DNA of 64,000 nt from Stomorhina lunata (lineage: Eukaryota > Arthropoda > Insecta > Diptera > Rhiniidae), in contig OW121740.1 in the NCBI GenBank assembly GCA_933228675.1, positions 33,138,292 through 33,202,291 on the forward strand. The letters are read 5' to 3'. The notes under the pieces are model-generated. The model did no database searches and was not told the origin of the DNA. It saw only the letters and a list, made by a program, of their open reading frames with translations. The position numbers and the translations under genes were made by a program. Positions 40,039 through 51,938 of the stretch are shown in pieces. Positions within the stretch are counted from its first letter, which is position 1. Every line of letters starts with the position of its first letter.

Positions 40039-40139
40039 TCGTTTGTCTTTATATTTTCGACAAAAATTAACTTATTTTAATGTGATAGTGTAAATGAATA
40101 TGTTAACTAATATCTATTCTATGCAACATGTTTCAACAA

Positions 40140-42445
40140 CAAATTCCCGTTGAAAATTTTCTAAAAAAAAATTATAAATTTTGAAAGTTTTCTAAAAAAG
40201 GGATTTCTTAAAAAAAAATAACAATTTAAAATTTCCATAAAAAAATGGGAGATTTTAAAAAAAATCATTTTTTTTAAATTATAAAATTTTGAATTTTTAA
40301 AGGAAATTTTGAACATTTTGCATTTTTATAGGGAATTTCAAAAATATTCGTTTTTTATAGAAAATTTCCAAAACTTTATATTTTTATGGGAAATTTTGTA
40401 AATTTTCTATTTTTATAGAAAACTTTGAAGAATTTTCAATTTTTTTTTTTTTTTGAAATTTTAAAAATTTTCCATTTTTAGGGAAATTTTGAAAATTTTA
40501 ATTTTTATGAGATATTTTCCCATTTTTATGAGAAATTTTGAAATTTGGAAAATGGAAAATTTTCGATTTTTAAGGAAAATTTTAAAAATTTTCCATTTTT
40601 ATAAGATATTTTTAAAATTTTCCATTTTATGGGATATATAGAAAATTTCCCATGGGAAATTTTAGATATTTCCCATTTTTATGGGATATTTTGAAAATTT
40701 CCTATTTTTATAGGAATATTTCAAAGTTTTATATTTGTATGCGAAATTTTTAAAATTTCTGATTTTTAAAGGAAAATTTTCCATTATTATGGAAAGTTTT
40801 CAAAATTTCCCATTTTTTTCTTATTTCTTAAAAAAAAGAAATATTAAGAAAATTTCCTAAAAATTTTTAAACGAAATTTTGAAAGTTTCACATTTTTAAA
40901 GGGTATTCAATTTTTTTCGTTTTTTATAGAAAATTTTGAAAACTGTCCATTTTTATGGAAATTTTTAAAAGAAATTTTAAAAATGTTTCAATTTATAGAA
41001 AATTTTGAAAATTTATATAAAATTTTGAAAATTTCCCATTTTTTGGAAGTTTTTAAAAATTATTGAAAATTTTTAAAATTTCCCATAAAAATAGTACATT
41101 TTCAAAATTTACCATTTTTATGGGATATTTTCAAAATTTACCATTTTTATGGAAAATTTTCAAAATTCACCATTTTATGGGATATTTTCAAAATTTACCA
41201 TTATTATGGGAAATTTTGAAAATTTTCCATTTTTATGGGAAATTTTAAAAATTTACCATTTTTGAGGAAATTTTGAAAATTTACCATTTTTATGGGAAAT
41301 TTTGAAAGTTTTCCATTTTTATGGTAAATTTTGAAAATTTACCATTTTTATGGTAAATTTTGAAAATTTCCCATTTTTTTGAGTTTTTTAAAAATTATCA
41401 ATTTTTATGGTAATTTTTCAAAATTTACCTGAAATGGTAAATTTTCAAAATTTAACATTTTTATGGTAAATTTTGAAAATTTACCATTTTTATGGTAAAT
41501 TTTGAAAATTGACCATTTTTATGGTAAATTTTGAAAATTTACCATTTTTAAGCTAAATTTTGAAAATTTACCATTTTTAAGCTAAATTTTGAAAATTTAC
41601 CATTTTTATGGTAAATTTTGAAAATTTACCATTTTTATGGTAAATTTTGAAAATTTACCAATTTTATGGGAAATTTTGAAAATTTACCAATTTTATGGGA
41701 AATTTTGAAAATTTACCATTTTTATGGGAAATTTTGAAAATTTACCATTTTTATGGTAAATTTTGAAAATTTCCCATTTTTTTGAGTTTTTTAAAAATTA
41801 TCAATTTTTATGGTAATTTTTCAAAATTTACCTGAAATGGTAAATTTTCAAAATTTACCTGAAATGGTAAATTTTCAAAATTTACCATTTTTATGGAAAA
41901 TTTTCAAAATTTACCATTTTTATGGTAAATTTTGAAAATTTACCATTTTTATGGTAAATTTTGAAAATTTACCATTTTTAAGGTAAATTTTGAAAATATA
42001 CCATTTTTATGGTAAATTTTGAAAATTTACCATTTTTATGGTAAATTTTGAAAATTTACCAATTTTATGGGAAATTTTGAAAATTTACCATGTTTGTAGA
42101 AATTTTGAAAATTTAGCATTTTTATGGGAAATTTTGAAAATATCCCATCTTTAAAGGAAATTTTGAATATTTAACTTTTTTATGGGAAATTCGGAATATA
42201 TCCCATTTTTATTTAAAATTTTGAAAATATCTTTTTTTTATAGGAAGTTTTAAATTTTTATGGGATATTTTCAAAGTTCCATTTTATATGAGAAATTTTC
42301 GACCTTTAAAAAAAATTTATTTAAAATTTTGAAAATTTATGGTAAATTTTTTGGGAAATTTTGAAAATTTTCCATTTTATATGAGATTTTAAAAATTTTC
42401 CATTTGGAAAATATTCCAGTATTATGGAAAATTTTGAAAATTTTC
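40140..42445. repeat. AT minisatellite E, 29-bp unit
   Basis: The regular part (about 41090-42110) has a 29-bp period with core TGGTAAATTTT, a single G, AAAATTTACCA, i.e. a perfect inverted repeat around one base, plus a TTTTTA spacer. The left third (40140-41050) is strongly diverged, with CCC/GGG variants of the same core. A block around 41370-41450 (ACCTGAAATGG) recurs near 41790-41870, another segmental duplication within the array. Short open frames here are artefacts. Confidence 0.9.
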
Positions 42446-42449
42446 CATG

Positions 42450-42884
42450 ATTCCATCGTTTCGCTCGTTCAGCTGAAAATATCGCTGCTGTAAGTGAAAA
42501 TGTTGCACATTATTGAAGAATACGACTTGGATAATATGTGGTTTCAACAAAATGTTGCCACATGCTACACAACTGGAGCGAATATGGCTTTATTGCAAGA
42601 TACATTTTCTGGCCAAGTAATTTCACATCGTGCCGATATCAACTGGCCTACAAAATCATGCGACACCATTAGACTTTTTTTGTAGGGCTACGCGAAAGAC
42701 AGTGTTTATGCAGATAAACCTTTAGCTCTAGAGTCAAGTTATGGCTGTAAGGCCGCCTAATATTTGCCAAAAAGTGGTGGAAAATAACCTCAAACGAATT
42801 AATATGCTTGCAACATGTCGCGATTTACAAGTGTTTTGTTTACGTTTTTTGAAACCGCAAAATGGACGTGGCTTGAAACACCTT
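42450..42884 (+). pseudogene. DD41D transposase remnant, internally deleted
   Basis: Begins in the linker between DNA-binding and catalytic parts (FARSAENIAAVSENV, 42456-42500), comparable to RTEETIAAVEQSVEE of the intact copy. It then jumps straight to the second catalytic block DLDNMWFQQNVATCYTT, skipping the first. Downstream are PTKSCDTIRLFL, a stop and a frameshifted GYAKDSVYADKP. The second catalytic position is again Asn. No terminal repeats were found, and its left edge abuts array E. Confidence 0.75.
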
Positions 42885-45468
42885 TGAAAATTACTTTCGA
42901 AATCAAGTATTTTTTATGTAGTTGTAAAACATCTTGATAAAGAGTGTATGAATCAGGGATACAATCAATTGAACTTTATTTTGAAGGTAGCCCACTTTCC
43001 CTTGTTTTATTGATTACATGTTCCCTAAGGCGATTGTAAACAAGTAATTTATATAAATTTAAATAAATTCACTTTATTTTTGTCCTTAATTGTAATGTTG
43101 CTGAAAGAAAATATTATAATTTTAATATTTATTTTATTGTATATTGAAAGCAATCAGTGACATTTTTTTATTGCTATATATTTTATTTGCTTCTTTTTTA
43201 TTTTGATTTCTACTCTGAATTTTTTGTAAATCAAACATAACATCTGTCACGCCTTATGCAAATTAGTGTAAATTTTGCTTTATGTGCATTCCATGTATAT
43301 TTTTATGTATGTATTTATTTATGTATGTATGTGTGTTAAAGTATGCATCGTGTTGCATGAATACATTCATATACATATAAATGTAAAGCTGCGTTTGTAT
43401 ACATGTATGCTTGATTTTTTATCATATCAGTTTGGTGTATGTAGTAGAATACATACATATACATTTGTATATATATATTCATATGCAAATTGATGCAAAA
43501 AACACACATCCATCAATATACATAGATATCAATGTTTTCATACATTTACATACATAAATCTATATACACAGAGTGATGTGCAGTAGAGCGGTTCAAAAAA
43601 ATATGGTACTTAAATTATCACCTGAAAATAAAGGTAAGTTAATAGGTTAATTTAATAATATATTAACTATATGCAAGGAATGTATCAGCTATGAGGAGTC
43701 ATCGGGAGATCCAAGGCCCTACGGAATTCGGATATATATTTTTCTGAATCAGGGACTTGTAGCCAAAGAATAGTCTTAGATTAAAACATATCAAAACATC
43801 CACCAAAACTCATTTGAAAGGTCTAATCCAAAATATATACAAAGATTTTTTTCGTATTCAAAACGAACGACTCTAATATACATAAGTACATAAAGCCATC
43901 TGTTTGTGTGTGTGTGTGTATGTTTGCATCTTGTTATACATCAAATGCCAAAAGCAAATTTACGCTTGATTTACGTTGTTAGTCTTTGGGTGTCGTGTAT
44001 ATTCATTCGTTCACAGGAAGTCAAATGTCATGTTGTGTAGCAACATTTTTGGGTCTGCAATCGTTTGTTACCAATTGCATTGCTATGCCAGTTATTGATG
44101 CGTAGATACTTGTAAAATTGGAAATAATACCCAGAGTTAGATTTGTAAATATGAAGTATTTCGTACACAATCAAACAACCAACTTCCTTGGAATATCCAA
44201 GATGTAAAAATGTAGAAATTTTGTGTTAATCATAAAAACTAACGAATGCAAATGAAAGGCGAAAAATGGAAACGAATGGAAAGAAAATGTTTGGTTCATT
44301 AAAATCCTTTGCTGACATTGAAGAAAGAAGAAGAATAAGAAAAAAACTACTGATTTTGACATAATTATTCATGGATGTAACTAACATAGGAGATTCTAAA
44401 GTATATTTCTTTCTTCATGTAGCATTTCGATGATTAAATACAAAAACTCAAGTTAAGTCATCATAGTTAAGGTTTCAATAAAATTTATCGAAGTTATCGA
44501 AGGTCTTATCTGTATGAACTTTATGCTATTGACGACTTGAATGTAACAGGTATTTAATGACTCAATATCAAAAACTTTTCAAAATACTCGTACTGTAATA
44601 AATTTTAAATGACATACATAGTTAAAAACCTTGACAGCAATCAAGGTAAAATAGTATGTTTTTTCTATAATTCTAATGCGACATATTTACTTTTTAGAAG
44701 ATTGATTTGAAAACTTAATTGAAGGAGTATATGAAAAAAAAAAACAAATAGATTTGAACATTATAGAAAAAGTGACAAAGAAATGCGATATGATTGATGT
44801 GCCGTGAAATTGAATAGTTTTTTTTAATAAATAAACGATTATGGTCTCACTTCACCCATTATAATGGGTATGTCATTTTAAAGCTTAAATTTAAAAATGC
44901 AATATAAAAATGGTTTGAAATTTTGAAAAAACAATAAGAGAAATTTGAAAAAAGGATATTTCAACTGAAATCTTATTCAAAACAAAGTTTTTTTTTAAGA
45001 ATTTGTCTTTTATTTGATTTTTTTCATTCAAAACAAACAAGAACAACAACAATGATTCATGTAAAGTAACTTAATATTGTTACGATTTTCCTATAAAAAC
45101 GTGTAAGGAATTATTTTTGCAAACAACCGAAAACAAAATTAAAACACTTTATGTCGTTTTACAATGTTATATCTTTATTAACTTTAGAGTTAATTACTTA
45201 AACATACTTCACAAAATTGGTTTACAAATATTCTTGGTCTCACTGTTCTCGTATACGCGTCTCAATTGAAATTCTGCCATGATATCAGTACGTCAGTATT
45301 TTATAGTAGAGAAGTGAGTTTCTTGCATTTTGTGCAGATGTAAGCAAAGAGCTGCTGTCGCCGATTACACTAACAATTCGGCATACGAATGTTCATGCAT
45401 GTTCCAATACATCCTCACATGATCAAGAATACACTCACTCATATGTTGTACAAATAGGTTGTCTGAAG
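42885..45468. other. AT-rich spacer, microsatellites only
   Basis: TATG/CATA-rich tracts lie near 43290-43570 and a TG run near 43907-43920. A perfect palindrome CCCATTATAATGGG sits near 44856-44869. Open frames near 43275-43493 and 44171-44362 are low complexity. The stretch 45075-45468, into which the hAT element inserted, is less AT-rich but I could not identify it. Confidence 0.4.
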
Positions 45469-46408
45469 CAGTGATGGTATCTCTAAAAGCAACGAGCGCA
45501 CCGTAAGCTGTTCAAAAAAGGGTAAAAACGCGCAAAAAATACCAAAAAAAAGGGAAAAAAGCACCAAAAAAAATTTAAGTAAAGTGTAATACCCAAAATA
45601 TAATTATTTTTTTTTTTCTTTGAAATAAAAATAGATTTTGAGATCAAACAAAAGAATTTATTAACATATTAAATTAAACATTATCACAATTCATTTATTA
45701 AAAATAAAAACGTAACAATACGAAAACAGGAATAAACGAATTACATATCCCCACCTGAAATGCAAAAGGACGTAACTGACATAAAAAACTGGCATTGATT
45801 TTTTGACTGTTTTGGTGTTCTTAACTGAAGCATAAAGACGCTTGTGTCTTTTGATTTTCTGCAGGCTCCCTTGGTTTAAAGGATAGCTCAGGTTGCAGCG
45901 CAAAACTGTTGCTTGGTTCCAGTGCCTTTTTGTGTTTGGATGTTCGGCCGTGGCGCACTAAGTCACTGTGACGTGCAACGAGTTCACAATGACAGCAAAC
46001 ACAAAACGCCTTTGTTTCATCTTTTGCAGGTCTTATCCATTTTTTAAGCAGTGGATCAACTTCCCAAGCTTTCCTGTATTTCTGTTTCTCCATTCTAGAA
46101 AAAGGAAATATTTTTTAGAAACACACTAAAAATGTTAATTCTAAATGTACTTACTTATTTTTAGCCTGTTTTTCTTAAATTTGTTAAGGCTTCTGTCAAA
46201 AGAGAATATGAAAAATAAATGGTTGCTCAAAAAGTTAGTTTAAAAAAATTCTGAGTTGTATAAAAAAGCACTAAAAGCACTGTGAGAAATTATGAAAATC
46301 ACTACAAAATACGCGCTTTTTAGAAACGCGTACTTAGCAAAAATTTCGCGTTACGGAGAGGCAAAAAGCACCAAAAAACACGCGAAAAGCACTAAAATAC
46401 CATCACTG
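45469..46408 (-). mobile_element. Short hAT element with 8-bp target duplication
   Basis: Both ends start CAGTGATGGTAT when read inward, a classic hAT CAGNGNTG-type tip. Exact 8-bp direct repeats GTCTGAAG flank it (45461-45468 and 46409-46416), the hAT hallmark. Subterminal AAAAGC, GCGC and ACGCG words are plentiful on both sides. At 940 bp it has room only for a BED-finger exon, so it is a deletion derivative or MITE needing a transposase from elsewhere. Confidence 0.9.
45821..46093 (-). CDS. BED-type zinc finger protein fragment of a hAT element
   Basis: A 90-aa frame starting MEKQKYRKAWEVDP. It has the BED pattern: aromatic W10 and W19, Cys31-x2-Cys34, Leu45, His48-x5-His54 (SDLVRHGRTSKHKK). 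BED fingers lie at the N-terminus of hAT transposases and bind the element ends. Just upstream on the minus strand, TTTTTCTAG (acceptor, ending 46095) and GTAAGTAC (donor, from 46154) delimit a possible 60-bp intron in the leader. The frame ends shortly after the finger with no catalytic domain, so this is an isolated DNA-binding part. It might compete for element ends, or be non-functional. Confidence 0.75.
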   Translation of the reverse strand: MEKQKYRKAWEVDPLLKKWIRPAKDETKAFCVCCHCELVARHSDLVRHGRTSKHKKALEPSNSFALQPELSFKPREPAENQKTQASLCFS

Positions 46409-47180
46409 GTCTGAAGTAACAGAAAGAGAGAGTGTATATAAAGAGAAAAATGTTTCTCTACTCTTACAGCAAAACATTAAAAGAAAAATGTTGTTCTGCT
46501 TATATACACAAACAGAACAACAACTACTATAACAGAATCATTCTAGAAAACTAGGGGAAGAATTATAAGTAGTGAACTTTGCACAATAGGGCGGATAACT
46601 TAAAATTTCGTGACAATATGTTTCAAGTTTTTAATGAGTTCTTTCTTCTTAGTCATATTTTGCATTCATAGCTAGTCGTGGTCAAACTCAATAGCTTCCA
46701 AATTTCATTAAAATTAAGTGATCTTCATCTATTCGTATTATAAATAGTTAAATAACTCCAAATATAAAAGCTCTGAATTCACGCGAAAAGCACTAAAATA
46801 CCATCACTGGTCTGAAGTAACAGAAAGAGAGAGTGTATATAAAGAGAAAAATGTTTCTCTACTCTTACAGCAAAACATTAAAAGAAAAATGTTGTTCTGC
46901 TTATAGACACAAACAGAACAACAACTACTAAAACAGAATCATTCTAGAAAACTAGGGAAAGAATTATAAGTAGTGAACTTTGCACAATAGGGCGTATAAC
47001 TTAAAATTTCGTGACAATATGTTTCAAGTTTTTAATGAGTTCTTTCTTCTTAGTAATATTTTGCATTCATAGCTAGTCGTGGTCAAACTCAATAGCTTCC
47101 AAATTTCATTAAAATTTAGTGATCTTCATCTATTCGTATTATAAATAGTTAAATAACTCCAAATATAAAAGCTCTGAATT
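46379..47180. repeat. 401-bp tandem duplication including hAT right end
   Basis: Units 46379-46779 and 46780-47180 differ at only about six positions. Each begins CACGCGAAAAGC and so carries the last 30 bp of the hAT element, its target duplicate GTCTGAAG, and about 365 bp of flank with the word GTGTATATAAAGAG. The duplication must postdate the hAT insertion. The second hAT tip (46780-46809) is an orphan end. Confidence 0.93.
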
Positions 47181-47479
47181 CGCCTGAGAATATCAATTTT
47201 TTGTTAGATACTAGAATCAGTAGTTAACCAGTGCTAATTTTTCACAATCATCGCTCTCCTGAAATAATTATCTAAAGACCTAAATATTGCACGAATGCTA
47301 TCTCATCTCTAAAGCATTTTTGAAGAGAAATTCTAACCATTGCACAGTATTCGATTTCTTAATCTAGCTGGCCAAAATTAATAAAATTCGCCCACAGACA
47401 CGCCCACTATTCTTTTGTAAAAAAATATTTTTTTTTCTTCTTAATTGATAACTTCGAAAATAAAAGCCATATGATGAAT

Positions 47480-48200
47480 ATTCTATAAAAAGTAAATTTT
47501 TGAAAAATTTCCTATAAAAAGTAAATTTTTGAAAAATTTCCTATAAAAAGTAAATTTTCGAAAAATTTCCTATAAAAAGAAAATTTTTGAAAAATTTCCT
47601 ATAAAAAATAAATTTTTGAAAAATTTCCTATAAAAAGTAAATTTTTGAAAAATTTCCTATAAAAAGTAAATTTTTGAAAACTTTCCTATAAAAAGTAAAT
47701 TTTTGAAAAATTTCATATAAAAAGTAAATTTTTGAAAAATTTTCTATAAAAAGTAATTTTTTTTTAAATTTCTTATAGAAAGTAAATTTTTGAAAAATTT
47801 CCTATAAAAAGTAAATTTTTGAAAAATTTCCTATAAAAAGTAAAATTTTGAAAAATTTCCTATAAAAAGTAAATTTTTGAAAAATTTCCTATAAAAAGTA
47901 AATTTTTGAAAAATCTCTTATAGAAAGTAAATTTTTGAAAAATTTCCTATAAAAAGTAAATTATTGAAAAATTTCCTATAAAAAGTAAATTTTTGAAAAA
48001 TTTCCTATAAAAAGTAAAATTTTGAAAAATTTCCTATAAAAAGTAAATTTTTGAAAAATTTCATATAAAAAGTAAATTTTTGAAAAATTTCCTATGAAAA
48101 GAAAATTTTTAAAAAATTCCTATTACAAGTAAATTTTTGAAAAATTTTCTATAAAAAGTAAATTTTTGAAAAATTTCCTATAGAAAGTATAAAAAGTATT
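47480..48200. repeat. AT minisatellite F, 29-bp unit, ~25 copies
   Basis: The unit is CCTATAAAAAGT followed by AAATTTTTGAAAAATTT. The latter is an inverted repeat with 8-base arms around a single G. Copies are highly similar throughout. Confidence 0.93.
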
Positions 48201-48384
48201 TTTTTTTTTATAGGTCAGGCTATAATTAAGCAAATAAAAGCTAGGCTTCTGAACGACAGGTGAAGCCAAGTTTAAAAGTAAACGTTTTCATAGAGTCTGT
48301 AATGACAGAATACTGTCTGATAATAAGGTTGGATTTGCGTCGAATGACTTCTGAAGTGAAGTTCGAAAAACATGTTTTCTGCAT

Positions 48385-48790
48385 TTGGCCTACCCTGTCG
48401 CTTAGTGGTATTTCTTCATATATTGAAGTGCAAAAAATAGAAGGAGTGACCCTACAACGCTGAAATTTTGCATAATTGTTTAGTTTTGTATAGATAATTT
48501 AAAAAATTTTGAAATCCGTCTACTCCTTAGGGTACATGCTTTAAACCCATATTTTTTACTTATTTTTTTTCTCAATAGAATTTGTTGAAATTCAGCATAC
48601 ATCTTTTGGTTGACCCAAAAAAAAAGATCTACTGATATTGTTGAAATCCGTCTACTCCTTCGGGACTTACACTTAAATTCAATTTGATTAAAAAGTTACG
48701 CCTAAACGACTGCAATACTTTTTGCTTAAATTATGCGTAGCAATTTATGTGACTTTTTTCAGAAAATTTTGAACTTTGTTCTACTAATCT
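48385..48790. repeat. Second copy of the 9339-10515 dispersed repeat
   Basis: Starts CTGTCGCTTAGTGGTA, shares ATAGAAGGAGTGACCC with 9393, has two units with GAAATCCGTCTACTCCTT, and ends with CGCCTAAACGACTGCAA and GCTTAAATTATGCGTA as at 10400-10435. It carries only about two internal units against about six in the other copy. Confidence 0.75.
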
Positions 48791-49060
48791 AATCGGTAAA
48801 TTTCGGTGAATTATCATGCAAATATAAACCGATAACCAAAAATTTGGTAACAACGGATCTACAATTGACCCTCGCTCCAACCTAGACCTTTTGCCAGAAA
48901 TAACATAAATATAATTAAATCTTAAAATTTTTAAAAAAGGCAAGTACATTATATTTGATTCTAAGACTTAAAAAATTTAGTTGTTGGTCCATATTAGTAG
49001 TGAAGGTTATCATATAGTCGGTTCACATTTGATCTCAGTGGTGTAGGGTATCATATAAAA
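48791..49060 (+). mobile_element. DINE-like family 2 fragment
   Basis: Words such as ACAATTGACCCTCGCTCCAA and AGTGGTGTAGGGTATCATAT resemble the 3' half of family 2 (39840-40010, 58300-58460). It is diverged and lacks the terminal CTTACTTGTT. Confidence 0.4.
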
Positions 49061-50336
49061 CTATAAAAACTTCTTATATATTTTTTTAGGGCTGGTGGAA
49101 AAGTTAGGACATATAAACAAATCTTATAAACTTTTTAAGGAAATAAAAACAAAATGACAAACCACAAAAAAGTTTAACATCTTTTGGTTTGTCACCAGGT
49201 TAAAGTTGAAAATCAATTTACTATTCCCTAAATCAACATACAAACTTTAGCTTACATTAGGCAATTCTTTGAAAGGTTCAATAAATTATTTAACCCTTAA
49301 GCGAACACCAAAACGTATCTACATAAGTGAACCACAGGGCCTGGCTGAGACTTCTTATATTTTGTATGGATTTAATAGGATTTTTACAAAATTACATTAT
49401 CTTTGTCCTTACAAATAGTATACTTGGATTTGTTTTTTAAGACGTCAGGACCGATTTCTTGACTCAAAATGGGTTTAGGTTCCTTTAAAAAATTAAAAAC
49501 TATTATATATTCTAAGCAATTTCCTTCAATTTGCTTTACCTAAATGATTTTATTTCGAAAAGCTTCTAGTCCCAATCTACTAATAAACTTTGCCGTAACT
49601 CTTTGTGCAGCTCTCAAAGACAATTTAAAAAGTTTTCATACTTGTATCATATATTCAGCCTTACTACGGTTGTCGAATCTATAATTTTGACTACGACAGT
49701 TGCTACTAGATCATTGAAATTGTGTTGTTTTCTTTAATCTAGTACTAACTGACGTAGTCGAAGTCGTTTATTCGACAAACTTTATAAGGCTGATTATATA
49801 AGAAGCTTTGCCATTACATCAATCATATTGTAAAAAAGTGGCAAGGTTCATCTGTTCGATTTGTTTAAGGGTATATTTTTCAAGCATTTTGTGAACTGTT
49901 GACAATGATATCATAGAATCCGAATTTACTTGATAATAATTTACGTTTCGGATATTTAATGTGGAATGTAGCCATATTTTTATTTCATATATAGCAGGTT
50001 TCCATAGAATATACTGGGTGAACGAAAGCTCATTCACTGTAATATGTTTAGTGCGGTTTGTAATTTTGTTGGGTTTCTGTTTAACAACCCAGTAAAACTT
50101 TTCATTACCAAATAATGAGTTAAACAGTTATTACTATTGAACACGAACTACTTACTCATTCGCTGTTTAAGTCATTCCATTAACATGGGGATGTCATTGG
50201 AGACAAGTACTTACCAATTTCAGAAAAGTAATGACTTGGGTAAGCAATTTGAAAGCAACAACAACAACAGCAACAACTTTTTTGTTGTTGTTTTATTAAA
50301 AACATATATTTTTAAACGAAATACAAAATTTTTTTT
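49061..50336. other. AT-rich spacer, no gene seen
   Basis: At 49290-49311 the minus strand reads GGTGTTCGCTTAAGGGTTAA, which equals the rejoined flanks of the element at 51939-53005. A 72-codon minus frame near 49819-50037 has no recognisable domain. Confidence 0.4.
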
Positions 50337-50406
50337 ATGATCCCATGGGGGCTCGAACCCAGACCCTCCGACTGCTAGGCAGAGACTCTTCCACTGAGCT
50401 ACTTCA
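50337..50406 (-). repeat. tRNA-like sequence, probable SINE head or tRNA pseudogene
   Basis: The minus strand has an A box TAGCTCAGTGG and a B box GGTTCGAGCC at tRNA spacing. CTAGCAG in the middle would give an AGC (Ala-type) anticodon. The acceptor ends do not pair and the anticodon and T stems have mismatches, so a functional tRNA is unlikely. A tRNA-derived SINE fits better. Confidence 0.5.
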
Positions 50407-51935
50407 TATGTTGAAAACTTAGCAGCTTATAATTAATATAAACAATTTTTAGATCCAAAATCATGTGAAAATAACATTGTTTTTCCCTGCTTTTTTTTGC
50501 TTTGTTGTAATTTTTGAAAAAAATATTTTTATACGATTTTTTGTAATTATTTTAAAACTTTTTTAAAATTATTTTAAAACTTAAACAATTTAAATCTTCT
50601 TTTTTGTATAAGTTTTTACATAAGATTGACTCTTACTTACTTAAATGTTACAACCTGTTAAGGTCAAAGTCCGAGCATATTTTAGAATTCCATGGATTTC
50701 GATCTTGTGCGAATATTCTCCAATTTTATAGGCCAATCTTTGAAAAATGTTCCTCTACTTGGTCTTTCTATCGAAGTTTCGGACATCCTCCTCTAATATT
50801 AGGTAGTGGTACATTTCAATTCTAATTTTATCCTCTTCATTGTATTTTTTTTCAAGAGATGGTTACTAGCCCGTAATCCTAACCCATTTTTATCGATCTT
50901 ATGGGACAATTCTCGGAACATGTTACAATATTAATGGGTGTTAAACTAGCTCCCCCGGTGATACCATGAGGAGGTGTGTGTCCACAGTTGAGATGAAGGA
51001 TGACCCAGATAAGTTGGGCTTACCAAGTTAAAACCAATTAGAATCGTGTTTGGTATTCAACATCTCCTACATAATCAAAATTTACTCATGATGGTATTTT
51101 TTCATTAACGTGAGTTAGTTTTACAAATTTTTTTTACAGAAGATAATATTTAAGTTCTTAAAATTCAAAAATCATTTAAAAATACTCTTTTAATAAAAAA
51201 AAACTAAAAAAAATTGTTGCCCTTGGTGGGATTTGAACCGGGGCCATTCAGTTTAAATTACCATCTTAATTACAAATAAGTACTTCTGTAATAACTTATT
51301 ATTTATTCGGATGGTATGTTGTAGTCGTTACAAGGTAACCAGTTATCAGAGTACTTGCCATTACCAAAGTTTTGCTGGGAAGTTTCAAATAATTCGTATA
51401 GGTGCTGTCATGTCAGACTAAGATAGGAATGAACTAGAACGGCTATCATATAATCGTATTAAGTGAAGTAGTGTGCTTAATGCATGACATTGCATGACAT
51501 TGACGCGAAATAATGGTATAGTTATAGATTTCAGTTCCATAGCTCCGAGATAGCATGTGTGTTGTTGTGGGTTGCCTGCCGCAAATTTATGTATCTTTGG
51601 AACCATCCGGCTGTTCCATAGTCATTGGATTCCAAATCTGCTGTTTTTCCTCATCATTTTCATTTGATAAATCATTAACTTTTTGATTTTATTTGCTGCA
51701 TTCTCTATATAATAGTATAGGGCCTGGCTGGGCCCTGGTGTTACAAACATGAACAAAAATGTTCGGAGAGTTATTACCACGCCTACAGGTAAAAAGTTGT
51801 AGGTTCTTTAAATTTTTTTTGTACAAAACACCTTTATTGAGGAACTCATAAAAGGCCATGGCGCTCCGCCTAAGATATCTGAGTAAAAAACTATAAAAAC
51901 CGCCATAAATGGCTGGATAGGCCTTGGTGTTCGCT
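50407..51935. other. Spacer with a second tRNA-like B box
   Basis: At about 51217-51250 the minus strand reads CCGGTTCAAATCCCACCAAG, a B-box-like element suggesting another SINE remnant. No protein gene is supported. A 62-codon minus frame at 51418-51606 lacks any domain. Confidence 0.35.
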
Positions 51936-51938
51936 TAA

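Noticed and set aside
44856..44869. Perfect palindrome CCCATTATAATGGG
   Set aside because: A single short palindrome in AT-rich DNA with no neighbours or repeats; not enough to suggest a binding site.
45075..45468. Possible solo LTR around the hAT insertion site
   Set aside because: No TG...CA ends with matching flanking duplication, primer-binding site or polypurine tract could be identified.
50337..50406. Functional tRNA-Ala
   Set aside because: Acceptor ends do not pair and the anticodon and T stems have mismatches; a SINE or pseudogene explains it better.
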